Source: Aliarcobacter sp017996075
GTDB taxonomy: Bacteria > Campylobacterota > Campylobacteria > Campylobacterales > Arcobacteraceae
Reading direction: 5' to 3' (one strand)
Assembly: GCF_051062515.1 (NCBI RefSeq)
Contig: NZ_JAMXEK010000001.1
Length of the DNA: 64,000 nucleotides
Shown here: one piece after another, positions 1-6,606 of the stretch
Position numbering within the stretch: the first letter of the stretch is position 1
How the letters are laid out: each line of letters begins with the position of its first letter
The notes under the pieces: generated by a model
The model's input: the letters and a program-made list of their open reading frames with translations, nothing else
Told to the model about the DNA's origin: nothing
The model's database searches: none
Position numbers and translations under genes: made by a program

Positions 1-1031
1 GATATTTCACTTGCAAAATCGTAGTTTGAAAGTATTTGTACATTATCATTTAAAATAAAATCATCGATAATCAAACTATCAAGAAGCTCATCAGTAGCAA
101 AAAGTCCACCGTTGTATTTTGGAATATCTAGTTTTTCATTTCCATTGCTTATAGCATCAAAGTAGAATTTATAAATATCATATAAAGAGTAGTTTGTAAA
201 CTTTTGATTTATAAACTCCTCTCTAATCTCTTTTATCATATTTGGTCGAAGTAAATCTCTATCTTCTGCAAATAGTATAAAAATGATACGGTCGCATAGT
301 TTTTGTGTTAAGCGAAGAAGTGTTTGTTGTTTTGGAAGTGAGGTTTCAACCTCACCATTTAAAACAGATGGGATTAAAATCCCATTTCCTAGATTGTTTT
401 TTACAATATTTTCAAAAAGAGCAGTTCTAAAGTTTGAGAAATCTTTATATAGTTTTTTTGAAATATCTTGCTCAAAACTGTTTGTTTTCTCTTTTAGTTT
501 TAAAGGTACATCATCTTTTATACTCTCATAAGAGATTAAAAGATGAAGCTTTTTAAACTCTTCATAATTTAGAGTAAAAAGATTAAACTTCTCATAAGCT
601 GTCTTTTTATCTACATAAAATCTTAGCTCATCGAAATTTGAGATTATTATATATTTTGAGTTTGAGTGCGAAGCGTGATAGTTAAATGCTTGAGTCTCTA
701 TTTTGTCAAGATTTTTTGTGTCTTGTCCTTTAAGTTCAATTACTCCTACAACTTTCTCATCTACATAAATTACTCCATCTGCTTTTTTGCCATCTGTTTC
801 ATTTTTCTTTTCTCTCTCAAGATTAAAAGATTTTGGATTTGTCATATCAAGAGTATAGCCTAAGCAGTTTTCAAAAATATCAACCAAAAAACCATCTTGA
901 TATTTTTCCTCTTTTACTGTTTTTATATATTCAACTTTTTCTAAAAACTTTTGAAATGAAGCCCAACGTAGTGCAACTTTAGTTTCATCTTGTTTTGCAC
1001 TATTTATTATTGACTTTTGAAACATTGACAT
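1..1031 (-). CDS. Type IIG restriction-modification enzyme, N-terminal part (runs off window)
   Basis: The minus frame is open from an ATG at 1031 (a second in-frame ATG lies two codons on) to the window edge, giving about 343 residues without a stop. The start of the protein has a PD-(D/E)xK nuclease pattern: D85 in ADGVIYVDE, then E99-L-K101 in GVIELKGQDT. The stretch after it (NYHASHSNSKYIIISNFDELRFYV) and the helical region beyond match the N-terminal nuclease and linker of single-chain type IIG enzymes that combine cleavage and adenine methylation. The methyltransferase and target-recognition parts would lie outside the window, so the fusion is inferred. The gene ends just outside the left boundary of the integrated element. 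Confident on the nuclease family, less so on the full architecture. Confidence 0.72.
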   Translation of the reverse strand, partial: MSMFQKSIINSAKQDETKVALRWASFQKFLEKVEYIKTVKEEKYQDGFLVDIFENCLGYTLDMTNPKSFNLEREKKNETDGKKADGVIYVDEKVVGVIELKGQDTKNLDKIETQAFNYHASHSNSKYIIISNFDELRFYVDKKTAYEKFNLFTLNYEEFKKLHLLISYESIKDDVPLKLKEKTNSFEQDISKKLYKDFSNFRTALFENIVKNNLGNGILIPSVLNGEVETSLPKQQTLLRLTQKLCDRIIFILFAEDRDLLRPNMIKEIREEFINQKFTNYSLYDIYKFYFDAISNGNEKLDIPKYNGGLFATDELLDSLIIDDFILNDNVQILSNYDFASEI

Positions 1032-1134
1032 AAAAAGAAACCTTGTGTGATTTTATTAAGCTTAAATGTTACCATTTTTTTTGAAAAAGAAGATAAAAAT
1101 AGAAATATTAAAAATTGATTTTATCAAAACTTTA

Positions 1135-1154
1135 AAGTGGCACGCCTGGTAGGA
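1135..1154. repeat. Left attachment site copy
   Basis: These 20 bp match 7800-7819 exactly, and the match there covers the tRNA-Arg 3' end. Beyond the core, this copy has an 11-bp insertion that repeats part of the core (tagga), then 1166-1180 resembles the tRNA T-arm with two mismatches. This is what remains of the target after integration, or tRNA-like sequence carried by the element. Confidence 0.85.
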
Positions 1155-1178
1155 TTATATTAGGAGTCGAACTCATAA

Positions 1179-1252
1179 CCCATAAATACCAACTAACAGT
1201 TCTTTTATAAATTTGCTTATTAAAATAAGATTTAATAAAAGGTATTTATGGG
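1179..1252. repeat. 12-bp perfect inverted repeat with 50-bp spacer
   Basis: CCCATAAATACC at 1179-1190 is exactly complementary to GGTATTTATGGG at 1241-1252. The spacer has no evident gene. It sits just inside the left end of the element, where integrase or excisionase accessory sites would be expected. The function is unknown. Confidence 0.6.
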
Positions 1253-1271
1253 CACCAAATTGGCACCAAAA
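1251..1271. other. Candidate integrase arm-type site (left arm)
   Basis: GGCACCAAA occurs twice in tandem (1251-1259 and 1262-1270). The 21-nt stretch matches 18 of 21 bases at 7732-7752, in the same orientation, near the other end of the element inside the 3' end of the integrase gene. Paired repeats on both sides of the core fit arm-type integrase sites. Alternatively this is a relic of another integrase gene, because it can be read as GTKLAPKS followed by a stop, like the GTELAPK-type tail of the present integrase. Confidence 0.45.
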
Positions 1272-1334
1272 TCTTAACTTTATTATAAACTATAATTTAA
1301 TTAAATCTGATACTTTCTAATAAGTAAGTCAAGA

Positions 1335-1370
1335 GGCATAGAAAAATGGCAGAGCCATTTTCCTTATGCC
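1335..1370. terminator. Long imperfect hairpin after the FtsK-like gene
   Basis: The arms at 1335-1350 and 1354-1370 pair almost fully around a 3-nt loop (aga), with one bulge. It starts three bases after the stop codon of the leftward ATPase gene, so a terminator for the rep operon is the simplest reading. However, no clean T-run follows on the minus strand. In an element with an HUH endonuclease, such a hairpin could also be a single-strand origin or nick-site structure. Confidence 0.5.
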
Positions 1371-1372
1371 AA

Positions 1373-2641
1373 TTAGTTTTTGAGAGAATGTCCTAAATGT
1401 CTAACTATGTTTCTATGTTCATTTTCTGATACATAGGGAACTTGAATAAGTGATATTTCAGAAGTTATACCATCTTTAGTTATGGCTCTACCTTTATTAA
1501 AATTTGCTACATCAACACGAGTAATAGTTTGAATTTGTTCTTTTGTACCAATCATACTGTTGGTATTAAATTCACTATCTGTTTTCATTAATATCCTGCT
1601 TTGAACGTTGGTAAGTACATTTGATGGTATATTAGTTGAATCGCACTTTTGAGCAAATATTAAAAATATAATCTTACAAGCTCTACCTTTTTGAAATAGC
1701 TCTATCATGTCATTAAAGATTGCATCTCTTATTTTCTTATCATGATATGTTCCAATTGTTCCAACTTCATCAATTACCACATATATTGGTTTTCCTTTAT
1801 AGAGTTTATCTCCATTTATTTGCATCTGTTTATATCTATTATACATAACCTCTTTAAGTTCTGTAAAAACTGTTGCTACATCTTGAATGTTATCTATAAA
1901 TTGAGTTCCTTTATATTTGTAAAGAGATAATTCATTACCCTTTAAATCAATTAATATAGTTGAGCTAATGTTAGAATCTTCATAACTTCCATTCCCATAG
2001 TTAATATATATTGAATAAATAAGTAAATTAAGTAAGTTACTCTTACCACTTCCACTTTCACCAACTACTATCATTGTTGTTTGATTTTCTATACTTTGAT
2101 AATAATCTCCCTTGCTTGAAACACCATAGTACAAGTAACCCTTTTTTAGTTTTCTGATTTCAAAGTTAAAACTATTTGGTAGCTCATACAGTTCTATTTT
2201 CACCCACTTTCTATAAAGTGGTTTTATATCTATTTCAATAGATTTATTATGAAATCCTAAGAAGTGCATAATCTCATTTTTCTTGTCTTGATATAATTTT
2301 AAATCTATTGCATTTTTGTTCCTAAAATATAGTGTATTTGTAAATTTGTTGTAAAAAACAAACTTATCCACAAATACAGATGTTTCTTTGTTTTCATCTT
2401 TTGGTTGTGTTATTAGTTTTAAACTATATGGCATTGTTATATATTTCCAGTTTTTAAAGTAATAGTAGATAATTACAAATGTAATAACACTAAAAGCAAA
2501 TATAACACTTGGAGAGATTAAACTATCAAGTGCAACATTGACTGCTTTATTTTTAATATAAAATATTAAAAATAAACCCATAGCAAATAAACCCCAAGCC
2601 TTAATTAGGCTTAGAGCTAATAGTTTTATTCCATTATTCAT
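1373..2641 (-). CDS. Membrane-anchored FtsK/TcpA-like DNA-translocating ATPase
   Basis: The 422-residue protein has two N-terminal membrane segments (about 7-29 and 43-62), a linker domain, then a RecA-like motor. The Walker A motif is GESGSGKS (194-201), Walker B is YVVIDE ending at E292, and the motif IDLKGNELSLYK (231-242) plus the GRACKIIFLIFAQK region (319-332) is typical of FtsK/SpoIIIE and of coupling ATPases such as ConQ/TcpA of Gram-positive conjugative elements. By family it should move DNA at the membrane. Phage pI/Zot ATPases instead carry their membrane helix after the motor. The start codon overlaps the stop of the upstream small gene by four bases (ATGA), so the genes are translationally coupled in an operon with rep. 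It is the last gene of that operon. Confidence 0.8.
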   Translation of the reverse strand: MNNGIKLLALSLIKAWGLFAMGLFLIFYIKNKAVNVALDSLISPSVIFAFSVITFVIIYYYFKNWKYITMPYSLKLITQPKDENKETSVFVDKFVFYNKFTNTLYFRNKNAIDLKLYQDKKNEIMHFLGFHNKSIEIDIKPLYRKWVKIELYELPNSFNFEIRKLKKGYLYYGVSSKGDYYQSIENQTTMIVVGESGSGKSNLLNLLIYSIYINYGNGSYEDSNISSTILIDLKGNELSLYKYKGTQFIDNIQDVATVFTELKEVMYNRYKQMQINGDKLYKGKPIYVVIDEVGTIGTYHDKKIRDAIFNDMIELFQKGRACKIIFLIFAQKCDSTNIPSNVLTNVQSRILMKTDSEFNTNSMIGTKEQIQTITRVDVANFNKGRAITKDGITSEISLIQVPYVSENEHRNIVRHLGHSLKN

Positions 2642-2919
2642 TTTTGAGTATCTTTGTTAGTGTTGTTAGATACAGTTAAAAAATCACTTTGTGTGTAATA
2701 TAGATTTCCATTTACTGCAACAATAGATACTGGAATTGAAACTATTGCATCTTTGAATAGTTTTAATTTATCTTCATCTTTTGAGATTTTCACTTTAATT
2801 ACTTCAATACCTTTTGAGTCACTCTCCATTAAAAACTGTACTTGTGTTGTTTTTGCACCTTGATACTCTTTTTCTAAGATTGCAGAGATTTTTCCAGTAA
2901 TTGTAATTTTATTTTTCAT
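2638..2919 (-). CDS. Small possible ssDNA-binding protein of the rep operon
   Basis: About 93 residues, beginning MKNKITITGKIS. I chose the ATG at 2919 because an AGGA-type ribosome site precedes it. An ATG at 2949 would add ten residues but has no such site. The pattern of alternating strands (KITITGKISAILEK, TTQVQFLMESD, EVIKVKIS, DAIVSIPVSIVAVNGNLYYTQSDF) is what an OB-fold looks like, and its place between an HUH Rep gene and a DNA-pump ATPase gene suggests an ssDNA-binding protein. No diagnostic motif proves this, so the fold is inferred. It overlaps the ATPase gene by four bases and starts 43 bases after the rep stop. Confidence 0.65.
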   Translation of the reverse strand: MKNKITITGKISAILEKEYQGAKTTQVQFLMESDSKGIEVIKVKISKDEDKLKLFKDAIVSIPVSIVAVNGNLYYTQSDFLTVSNNTNKDTQK

Positions 2920-2961
2920 CTTTATTTTTCCTGATTCAATTGAATCCATATTGTTAGATTA

Positions 2962-4146
2962 TTAATCACCACTTGTATATTTAAGATATGTTTGTTTTTT
3001 TGAAATTAGTTTTGATTTATATTTGATTTTAAAATCAACCAATTTAAAGAGCTTTCCAACTCTTGTATAAACAAAGTCAGCCTTAAACATAGCACTACTT
3101 TTTCCAAACGATTTAACCACATTCAAGCCACTGCTCTTGGAGACAGTTTTTCTCAAATAGAGGTTATCTTGAATGAATAAGAAAATTGGAATAGATTTAG
3201 CTTTACAATCTTGTAATATCTTCTCTTTTAGTGTTTGAGTACTATTTTGCTTTAAATCAAAGTGATAAATAGCTGTATATATCTTTTTATATACACCAAC
3301 ACTTAATGGAAGTGCAGAACAAGAGAACACTCTAATTTTATTTTTTCTTTTTAATCCATCCAACAATCTTGTTTTATATATAAATAATGAGTCATCGATA
3401 TCTTTTATAATATATTTAATTAAATATCTTGAAGCAGAGTGTAAATTACTTTTCATACTTGAAGGCTCAAACTCTTTTTGATTTATCTTATAAAAATCAG
3501 TAACCTTATTAAATAGATTTTCAATTTTTGAATAGTGCTTTTGTTTAAAGAAAAGTACAAAGTGAATATGTGGAATTAAAGTATCATGAACTTCAACAGC
3601 TTTGATATAGTATAAATCTTGTTTAGTGTAATTCTTAACTCTTTTATAGAATACTTGAAAAATTTTATTTAGTTTTTGATATCCCAGTTTTATTGAATCT
3701 TCAATTGTTTCAAATTCAAAGTTTGGATTCTCTTGCACATACATTCTTCCATCTTTATTCCTAATAGATTTAAAAGGATGATATTCACTTGGAAGTGTTA
3801 ATGTTGCAAAGACTTTAACAAATAAGTCTTCATTTAAATAGTTATCTAAAGATAATATCTTTTCATTCTCTCTTCTAACTACTTCTTCAATACTATATGC
3901 TCTTTGTTCAACTATCTTTGCATATTTTTTATACTCATTCTCCCAAGAGTAATTAATGTTTTCAAACTGGTTTGTATTTAGATTTTTAAAGCCATTAAGT
4001 AAAAGATATTGCTGTTGCTTTTTCTCTTTACTTAATGATAATTCATAGTATGCATTTTTTAAATTACTAAGCTCTTTATATCGCTTAGTTTCTTGTAGTT
4101 TTTTACTAAAAGTTGTTTTTGGTTTTTCATCAATTGGTTTGGTCAT
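2962..4146 (-). CDS. HUH replication initiation endonuclease
   Basis: The 394-residue protein has the three HUH endonuclease motifs in order: motif 1 FATLTLPSEYHPF (113-125), motif 2 PHIHFVLFF with metal ligands H193 and H195, and motif 3 SRYLIKYIIK with candidate nucleophile Y241 and K244 (Y245 is a second candidate). Such proteins nick one strand and covalently hold the 5' end for rolling-circle replication or transfer. A basic, coiled-coil-prone N-terminal stretch of about 100 residues precedes the catalytic core. The ATG has a good AAGGAGA site. It is the first gene of the leftward operon, and an inverted repeat lies in its leader. It could serve as phage-type Rep, plasmid-type Rep or relaxase; the sequence alone does not decide. 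Confidence 0.82.
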   Translation of the reverse strand: MTKPIDEKPKTTFSKKLQETKRYKELSNLKNAYYELSLSKEKKQQQYLLLNGFKNLNTNQFENINYSWENEYKKYAKIVEQRAYSIEEVVRRENEKILSLDNYLNEDLFVKVFATLTLPSEYHPFKSIRNKDGRMYVQENPNFEFETIEDSIKLGYQKLNKIFQVFYKRVKNYTKQDLYYIKAVEVHDTLIPHIHFVLFFKQKHYSKIENLFNKVTDFYKINQKEFEPSSMKSNLHSASRYLIKYIIKDIDDSLFIYKTRLLDGLKRKNKIRVFSCSALPLSVGVYKKIYTAIYHFDLKQNSTQTLKEKILQDCKAKSIPIFLFIQDNLYLRKTVSKSSGLNVVKSFGKSSAMFKADFVYTRVGKLFKLVDFKIKYKSKLISKKQTYLKYTSGD

Positions 4147-4161
4147 TCTCCTTATACTCCA

Positions 4162-4183
4162 CTTAATTTAAGATTAAATTAAG
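4162..4183. promoter_or_regulatory. Inverted repeat in the rep leader
   Basis: CTTAATTT (4162-4169) and AAATTAAG (4176-4183) form a perfect 8-bp inverted repeat around a 6-base centre. It lies between a possible -10 (TACTAT on the minus strand, 4186-4191) and the rep ribosome site. It could be an operator controlling Rep synthesis or a leader hairpin. The promoter assignment is weak. Confidence 0.45.
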
Positions 4184-4263
4184 GTATAGTACAACAGAAT
4201 TAAAAATTAATCTACTCGGGTTTAAAAATGTTAAGAAATTGGAATAATGAAAATGATAGTTAA

Positions 4264-4303
4264 AAGAAAAAAAGAAGGTCGTAAGCTAAGAAAAGCTTAC
4301 GAT
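4264..4303 (-). terminator. Rho-independent terminator after first Sel1 gene
   Basis: TCGTAAGCT (4280-4288) pairs perfectly with AGCTTACGA (4295-4303) around a 6-base loop. Read on the minus strand, the stem is followed by a T-rich tail (ccttctttttttctttt). It sits just past the stop of the leftward Sel1 gene, so it separates that gene from the rep operon. Confidence 0.8.
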
Positions 4304-4322
4304 ATTTTATAGAAGTAAGTTT

Positions 4323-4844
4323 TTAATAGCCTTGTTGGTTTAATTTTTTATAGTTATCGCAACCCATTTGTTCTCCACTATCACAAGCTTCTCCATACCA
4401 TCTTTTCGCAACTTTTTTATCTTGTTTTACCCCTTGCCCTTTTACATACATAACTCCAATATTATTTTGTGCCATTGAATGACCTTGTGCTGCTGCTTTT
4501 TCAAACCAATCTTTTGCAATTTTATAATTTGTATTTACTCCATAACCATTATAATATATATATCCAAGATTAAATTGTGCATCTTTATGATTTTGAGCTG
4601 CTGCTTTTTCATTCCAATCTTTTGCAATTTTATAATCTTGTTTTACTCCTTCTCCATTTAAGTATAGAAGTCCTAAATAACTTTGTGAATTTGCATCTCC
4701 TTTTGCAGCTAAATCTTCAAATATTATTAAAGCTGTTTTGTAATCGCCTATTGATAATGAAAAAAGCCCTTGAATATATTCTGCTTGAGTTTCTCCATAA
4801 GAAAGTGTTAAGGCAAGTCCTAAACTAACTATTGTCTTTTTCAT
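4323..4844 (-). CDS. Exported Sel1-repeat protein
   Basis: The 173-residue protein has a signal peptide (MKKTIVSLGLALTLSYGETQA) followed by Sel1-like repeats. Three clear units share the pattern A-x-x-x-L-G-x-x-Y-x-x-G-x-G-V-x-x-D-x-K-x-A-K-x-W, at about 54-80, 90-116 and 126-152. The C-terminal part has two cysteines (ACDSGEQMGC), as in the cysteine-rich Hcp family of Helicobacter and Campylobacter. Such proteins are periplasmic or secreted scaffolds; no enzyme activity can be claimed. A close paralogue lies immediately upstream. Both are inside the mobile element and have their own transcription signals, so they look like cargo. Confidence 0.8.
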   Translation of the reverse strand: MKKTIVSLGLALTLSYGETQAEYIQGLFSLSIGDYKTALIIFEDLAAKGDANSQSYLGLLYLNGEGVKQDYKIAKDWNEKAAAQNHKDAQFNLGYIYYNGYGVNTNYKIAKDWFEKAAAQGHSMAQNNIGVMYVKGQGVKQDKKVAKRWYGEACDSGEQMGCDNYKKLNQQGY

Positions 4845-5014
4845 TCTTTTTTCCTTTTTTTAGTTTAAAATGTTGGTAGATTATAGTTTAAAGTTTTTTT
4901 ATGTAGATATTTGATAATTAAATATTTTACATAGTTTTAGCTTTAAGTTATATTAAAAATAATTTGGAAGCTAATTAAAGCTTACTATATTCAAATATAA
5001 TTTCCTTAATCACC

Positions 5015-5518
5015 TTATTGATTTAATTCTTTATAACTTTGACAACCTTCCTTAAGTCCACCACCACATGCTTTTACAAACCAATGTTTTGCAATTTCAA
5101 AATTTTGTTTTACTCCTTGCCCTTTTACATACATCAGCCCAAGATTATATTGAGCAGGTATATTGCCATTGTATGCTGCTTTTTCGTACCATTTTTTTGC
5201 TTTAATATAGTCTTGTTTAGTGCCTTGTCCGTTAGAATATATAGAACCAAGATTAAATTGTGCAGGTGCATAACCGTTTTCTGCTGCTTTTTCATACCAT
5301 TCTTTTGCTTTAAAATAGTCTTGCTTAACACCATTACCATTATCATACATAGTCCCAAGAGCATATTGAGCTTTTATATTATTTTTAGATGCTAAATCTT
5401 CAAATATTTTTTTAGCTGTTTTATAATCATTTTTTTTGAAAGCTGCAACACCTTCCTCGTAAGTCGCTCCAAAAGACAGAGTTAAAGTAAGTCCTAAAAT
5501 AACTATTAATTTTTTCAT
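5015..5518 (-). CDS. Exported Sel1-repeat protein (paralogue)
   Basis: The 167-residue protein has signal peptide MKKLIVILGLTLTLSFGATYEE, a TPR-like first helix pair (EEGVAAFKKNDYKTAKKIFEDLA) and three Sel1 units with the repeated core YxNGxGxKQDYxKAKxWYEKAA. It ends with the same cysteine pair region (KACGGGLKEGC) as its neighbour. The two genes share length, layout and sequence, so they arose by duplication. Both are transcribed leftward and are separated by 170 bases of very AT-rich DNA without a gene. The role is unknown. Sel1 proteins commonly mediate protein-protein contacts, so a surface or periplasmic function serving the element or host is possible. Confidence 0.8.
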   Translation of the reverse strand: MKKLIVILGLTLTLSFGATYEEGVAAFKKNDYKTAKKIFEDLASKNNIKAQYALGTMYDNGNGVKQDYFKAKEWYEKAAENGYAPAQFNLGSIYSNGQGTKQDYIKAKKWYEKAAYNGNIPAQYNLGLMYVKGQGVKQNFEIAKHWFVKACGGGLKEGCQSYKELNQ

Positions 5519-5663
5519 TTTTTTCCTTGAGTTTTAAATATTGGATAGATTATATTTTATATAATAATAAAGATTGCTTATTTAATAACTTATTATTAAG
5601 TAAATTTATATAGTTGTTGTTTTTAGTTACATGTAAAAGAGTTAAAAGTTTTAGTAATAAGTA

Positions 5664-5754
5664 AATGTTCTCATAGGATAATTAAAAGATTCAAATTTAT
5701 ATAAAATTCAATTTTTATACTTTAAATCATAAAATTGTTCTATAAGGAACAATT
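5664..5754. promoter_or_regulatory. Operator-like sites before the 5815 gene
   Basis: AATTGTTC (5733-5740) and GAACAATT (5747-5754) form a perfect inverted repeat. A related half-site, ATGTTCTCATAG, is at 5664-5675. The same TGTTCTATA core returns twice in tandem in front of the helix-turn-helix gene. The 5519-5814 region between divergent genes holds no other gene that I can see. Confidence 0.55.
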
Positions 5755-5814
5755 AAGTTAATTTATAGTTTAATTCTTTTGTAGTTTATCTACAAATAAA
5801 TTTTAGGAATGATT

Positions 5815-6186
5815 ATGACTACGTATAATCAGATTTTTTCTAATAATTTAGAGTTCTTTGACAAAATGAATGAATCTTATAGAATTTATGATTCAATTGA
5901 TGCAATGGTTTACGACTTTAGTGGTATTTATATTGTCTATAACAAAGATAATCAAGATGATTTAACATTTAGATTAATGGGCACATATATAACCAAAAAA
6001 GGCAACAAGACTAAAAAGAAACAATTGTATTCACTTGGATTAAAGAATATAAGTAAGCTTGATTCCGAATCAATAGCTTTAATTAGAAGAGACTTTGAAA
6101 AACTTATTTTAGTTTTTACACAACTAAAACAATTTAAGTTAATAGACGAGGTTGAATTACAAAAAGAGGGATTAGAAAGAAAATAA
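5815..6186 (+). CDS. Unknown protein of the mobile element
   Basis: A 123-residue protein beginning MTTYNQIFSNNLEFF. I prefer the ATG at 5815, since an AGGA ribosome site lies six bases before it and directly abuts the alternative ATG at 5809. I do not recognise the family. The first half looks strand-rich (SGIYIVYNKDNQDDLTFRLMGTYIT), the middle is basic (KKGNKTKKKQLYSLGLKN), and the C-terminal third is a charged helix. It is soluble, with no signal peptide or membrane segment. It is the first rightward gene of the element, opposite the Sel1 genes and just after operator-like inverted repeats, which suggests a regulatory or accessory role; that is inference only. Confidence 0.6.
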   Translation: MTTYNQIFSNNLEFFDKMNESYRIYDSIDAMVYDFSGIYIVYNKDNQDDLTFRLMGTYITKKGNKTKKKQLYSLGLKNISKLDSESIALIRRDFEKLILVFTQLKQFKLIDEVELQKEGLERK

Positions 6187-6226
6187 AATTTATTTTTGTA
6201 TTAATTCCTTTTTTTTAAATTCTAAA

Positions 6227-6255
6227 ATTGTTCTATATAGAAATGTTCTATATAG
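6227..6255. promoter_or_regulatory. Tandem operator-like repeats before the HTH gene
   Basis: TGTTCTATATAG is repeated exactly at 6229-6240 and 6244-6255, a 15-base period, ending 17 bases before the start codon of the helix-turn-helix gene. The core is shared with the inverted repeat at 5733-5754, so one regulator may bind all of them. Confidence 0.6.
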
Positions 6256-6272
6256 TAATTTAAGGAGTTAAT

Positions 6273-6596
6273 ATGAATGTAAATTTTGAATGTTTAGAAA
6301 AAATACCAGAGATATATAATCTTTTACTTTTATTACAAAATGAAGTAAAAAATAAAATAGAAAAAAGATGGCTTACTACGGAAGAACTATCAGTTTATAT
6401 TGGTTATAGCAAAGAAAGTATAAAAAATTTCATCAAAGATGATGAATTAATACTTAATTATCATTATTATAAAAAAGATAGAAAAAATATATTTGATAAA
6501 AATGCTATTGATAAATGGATAATGCAAGATTCTAACAAAAACAATACAAATAATAATGATTTTATAGTTAATAAATTACTAAATATAGCAGCTTAA
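6273..6596 (+). CDS. Helix-turn-helix protein, excisionase-like
   Basis: The 107-residue protein has an N-terminal helix, then a MerR/AlpA-type DNA-binding segment: RWLTTEELSVYIGYSKESIKNFI (about 30-52), followed by a wing-like strand (YYKKDRKNIFDKNAIDKWI). The pattern, with a trailing acid/basic helix, is that of the small helix-turn-helix proteins that precede integrases and act as excisionase or as transcription regulators. It ends 10 bases before the integrase gene and is clearly cotranscribed with it. The tandem TGTTCTATATAG repeats directly before its start make self-regulation plausible. The excisionase role is inferred from position and size. Confidence 0.72.
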   Translation: MNVNFECLEKIPEIYNLLLLLQNEVKNKIEKRWLTTEELSVYIGYSKESIKNFIKDDELILNYHYYKKDRKNIFDKNAIDKWIMQDSNKNNTNNNDFIVNKLLNIAA

Positions 6597-6606
6597 AGGA
6601 GAAAAA

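Noticed and set aside
283..863. Plus-strand open frames within the first kilobase
   Set aside because: They are antisense to the continuous minus-strand restriction gene, have no ribosome sites and are rich in Phe and Ser typical of shadow frames.
1373..4146. Calling the operon a filamentous phage (inovirus) outright
   Set aside because: Size and HUH Rep fit, but no coat-like small membrane protein or adsorption protein is visible and the ATPase has N-terminal, not C-terminal, membrane helices.
4228..4263. An 11-codon frame upstream of rep (MLRNWNNENDS)
   Set aside because: Too short, with no clear ribosome site and no supporting context.
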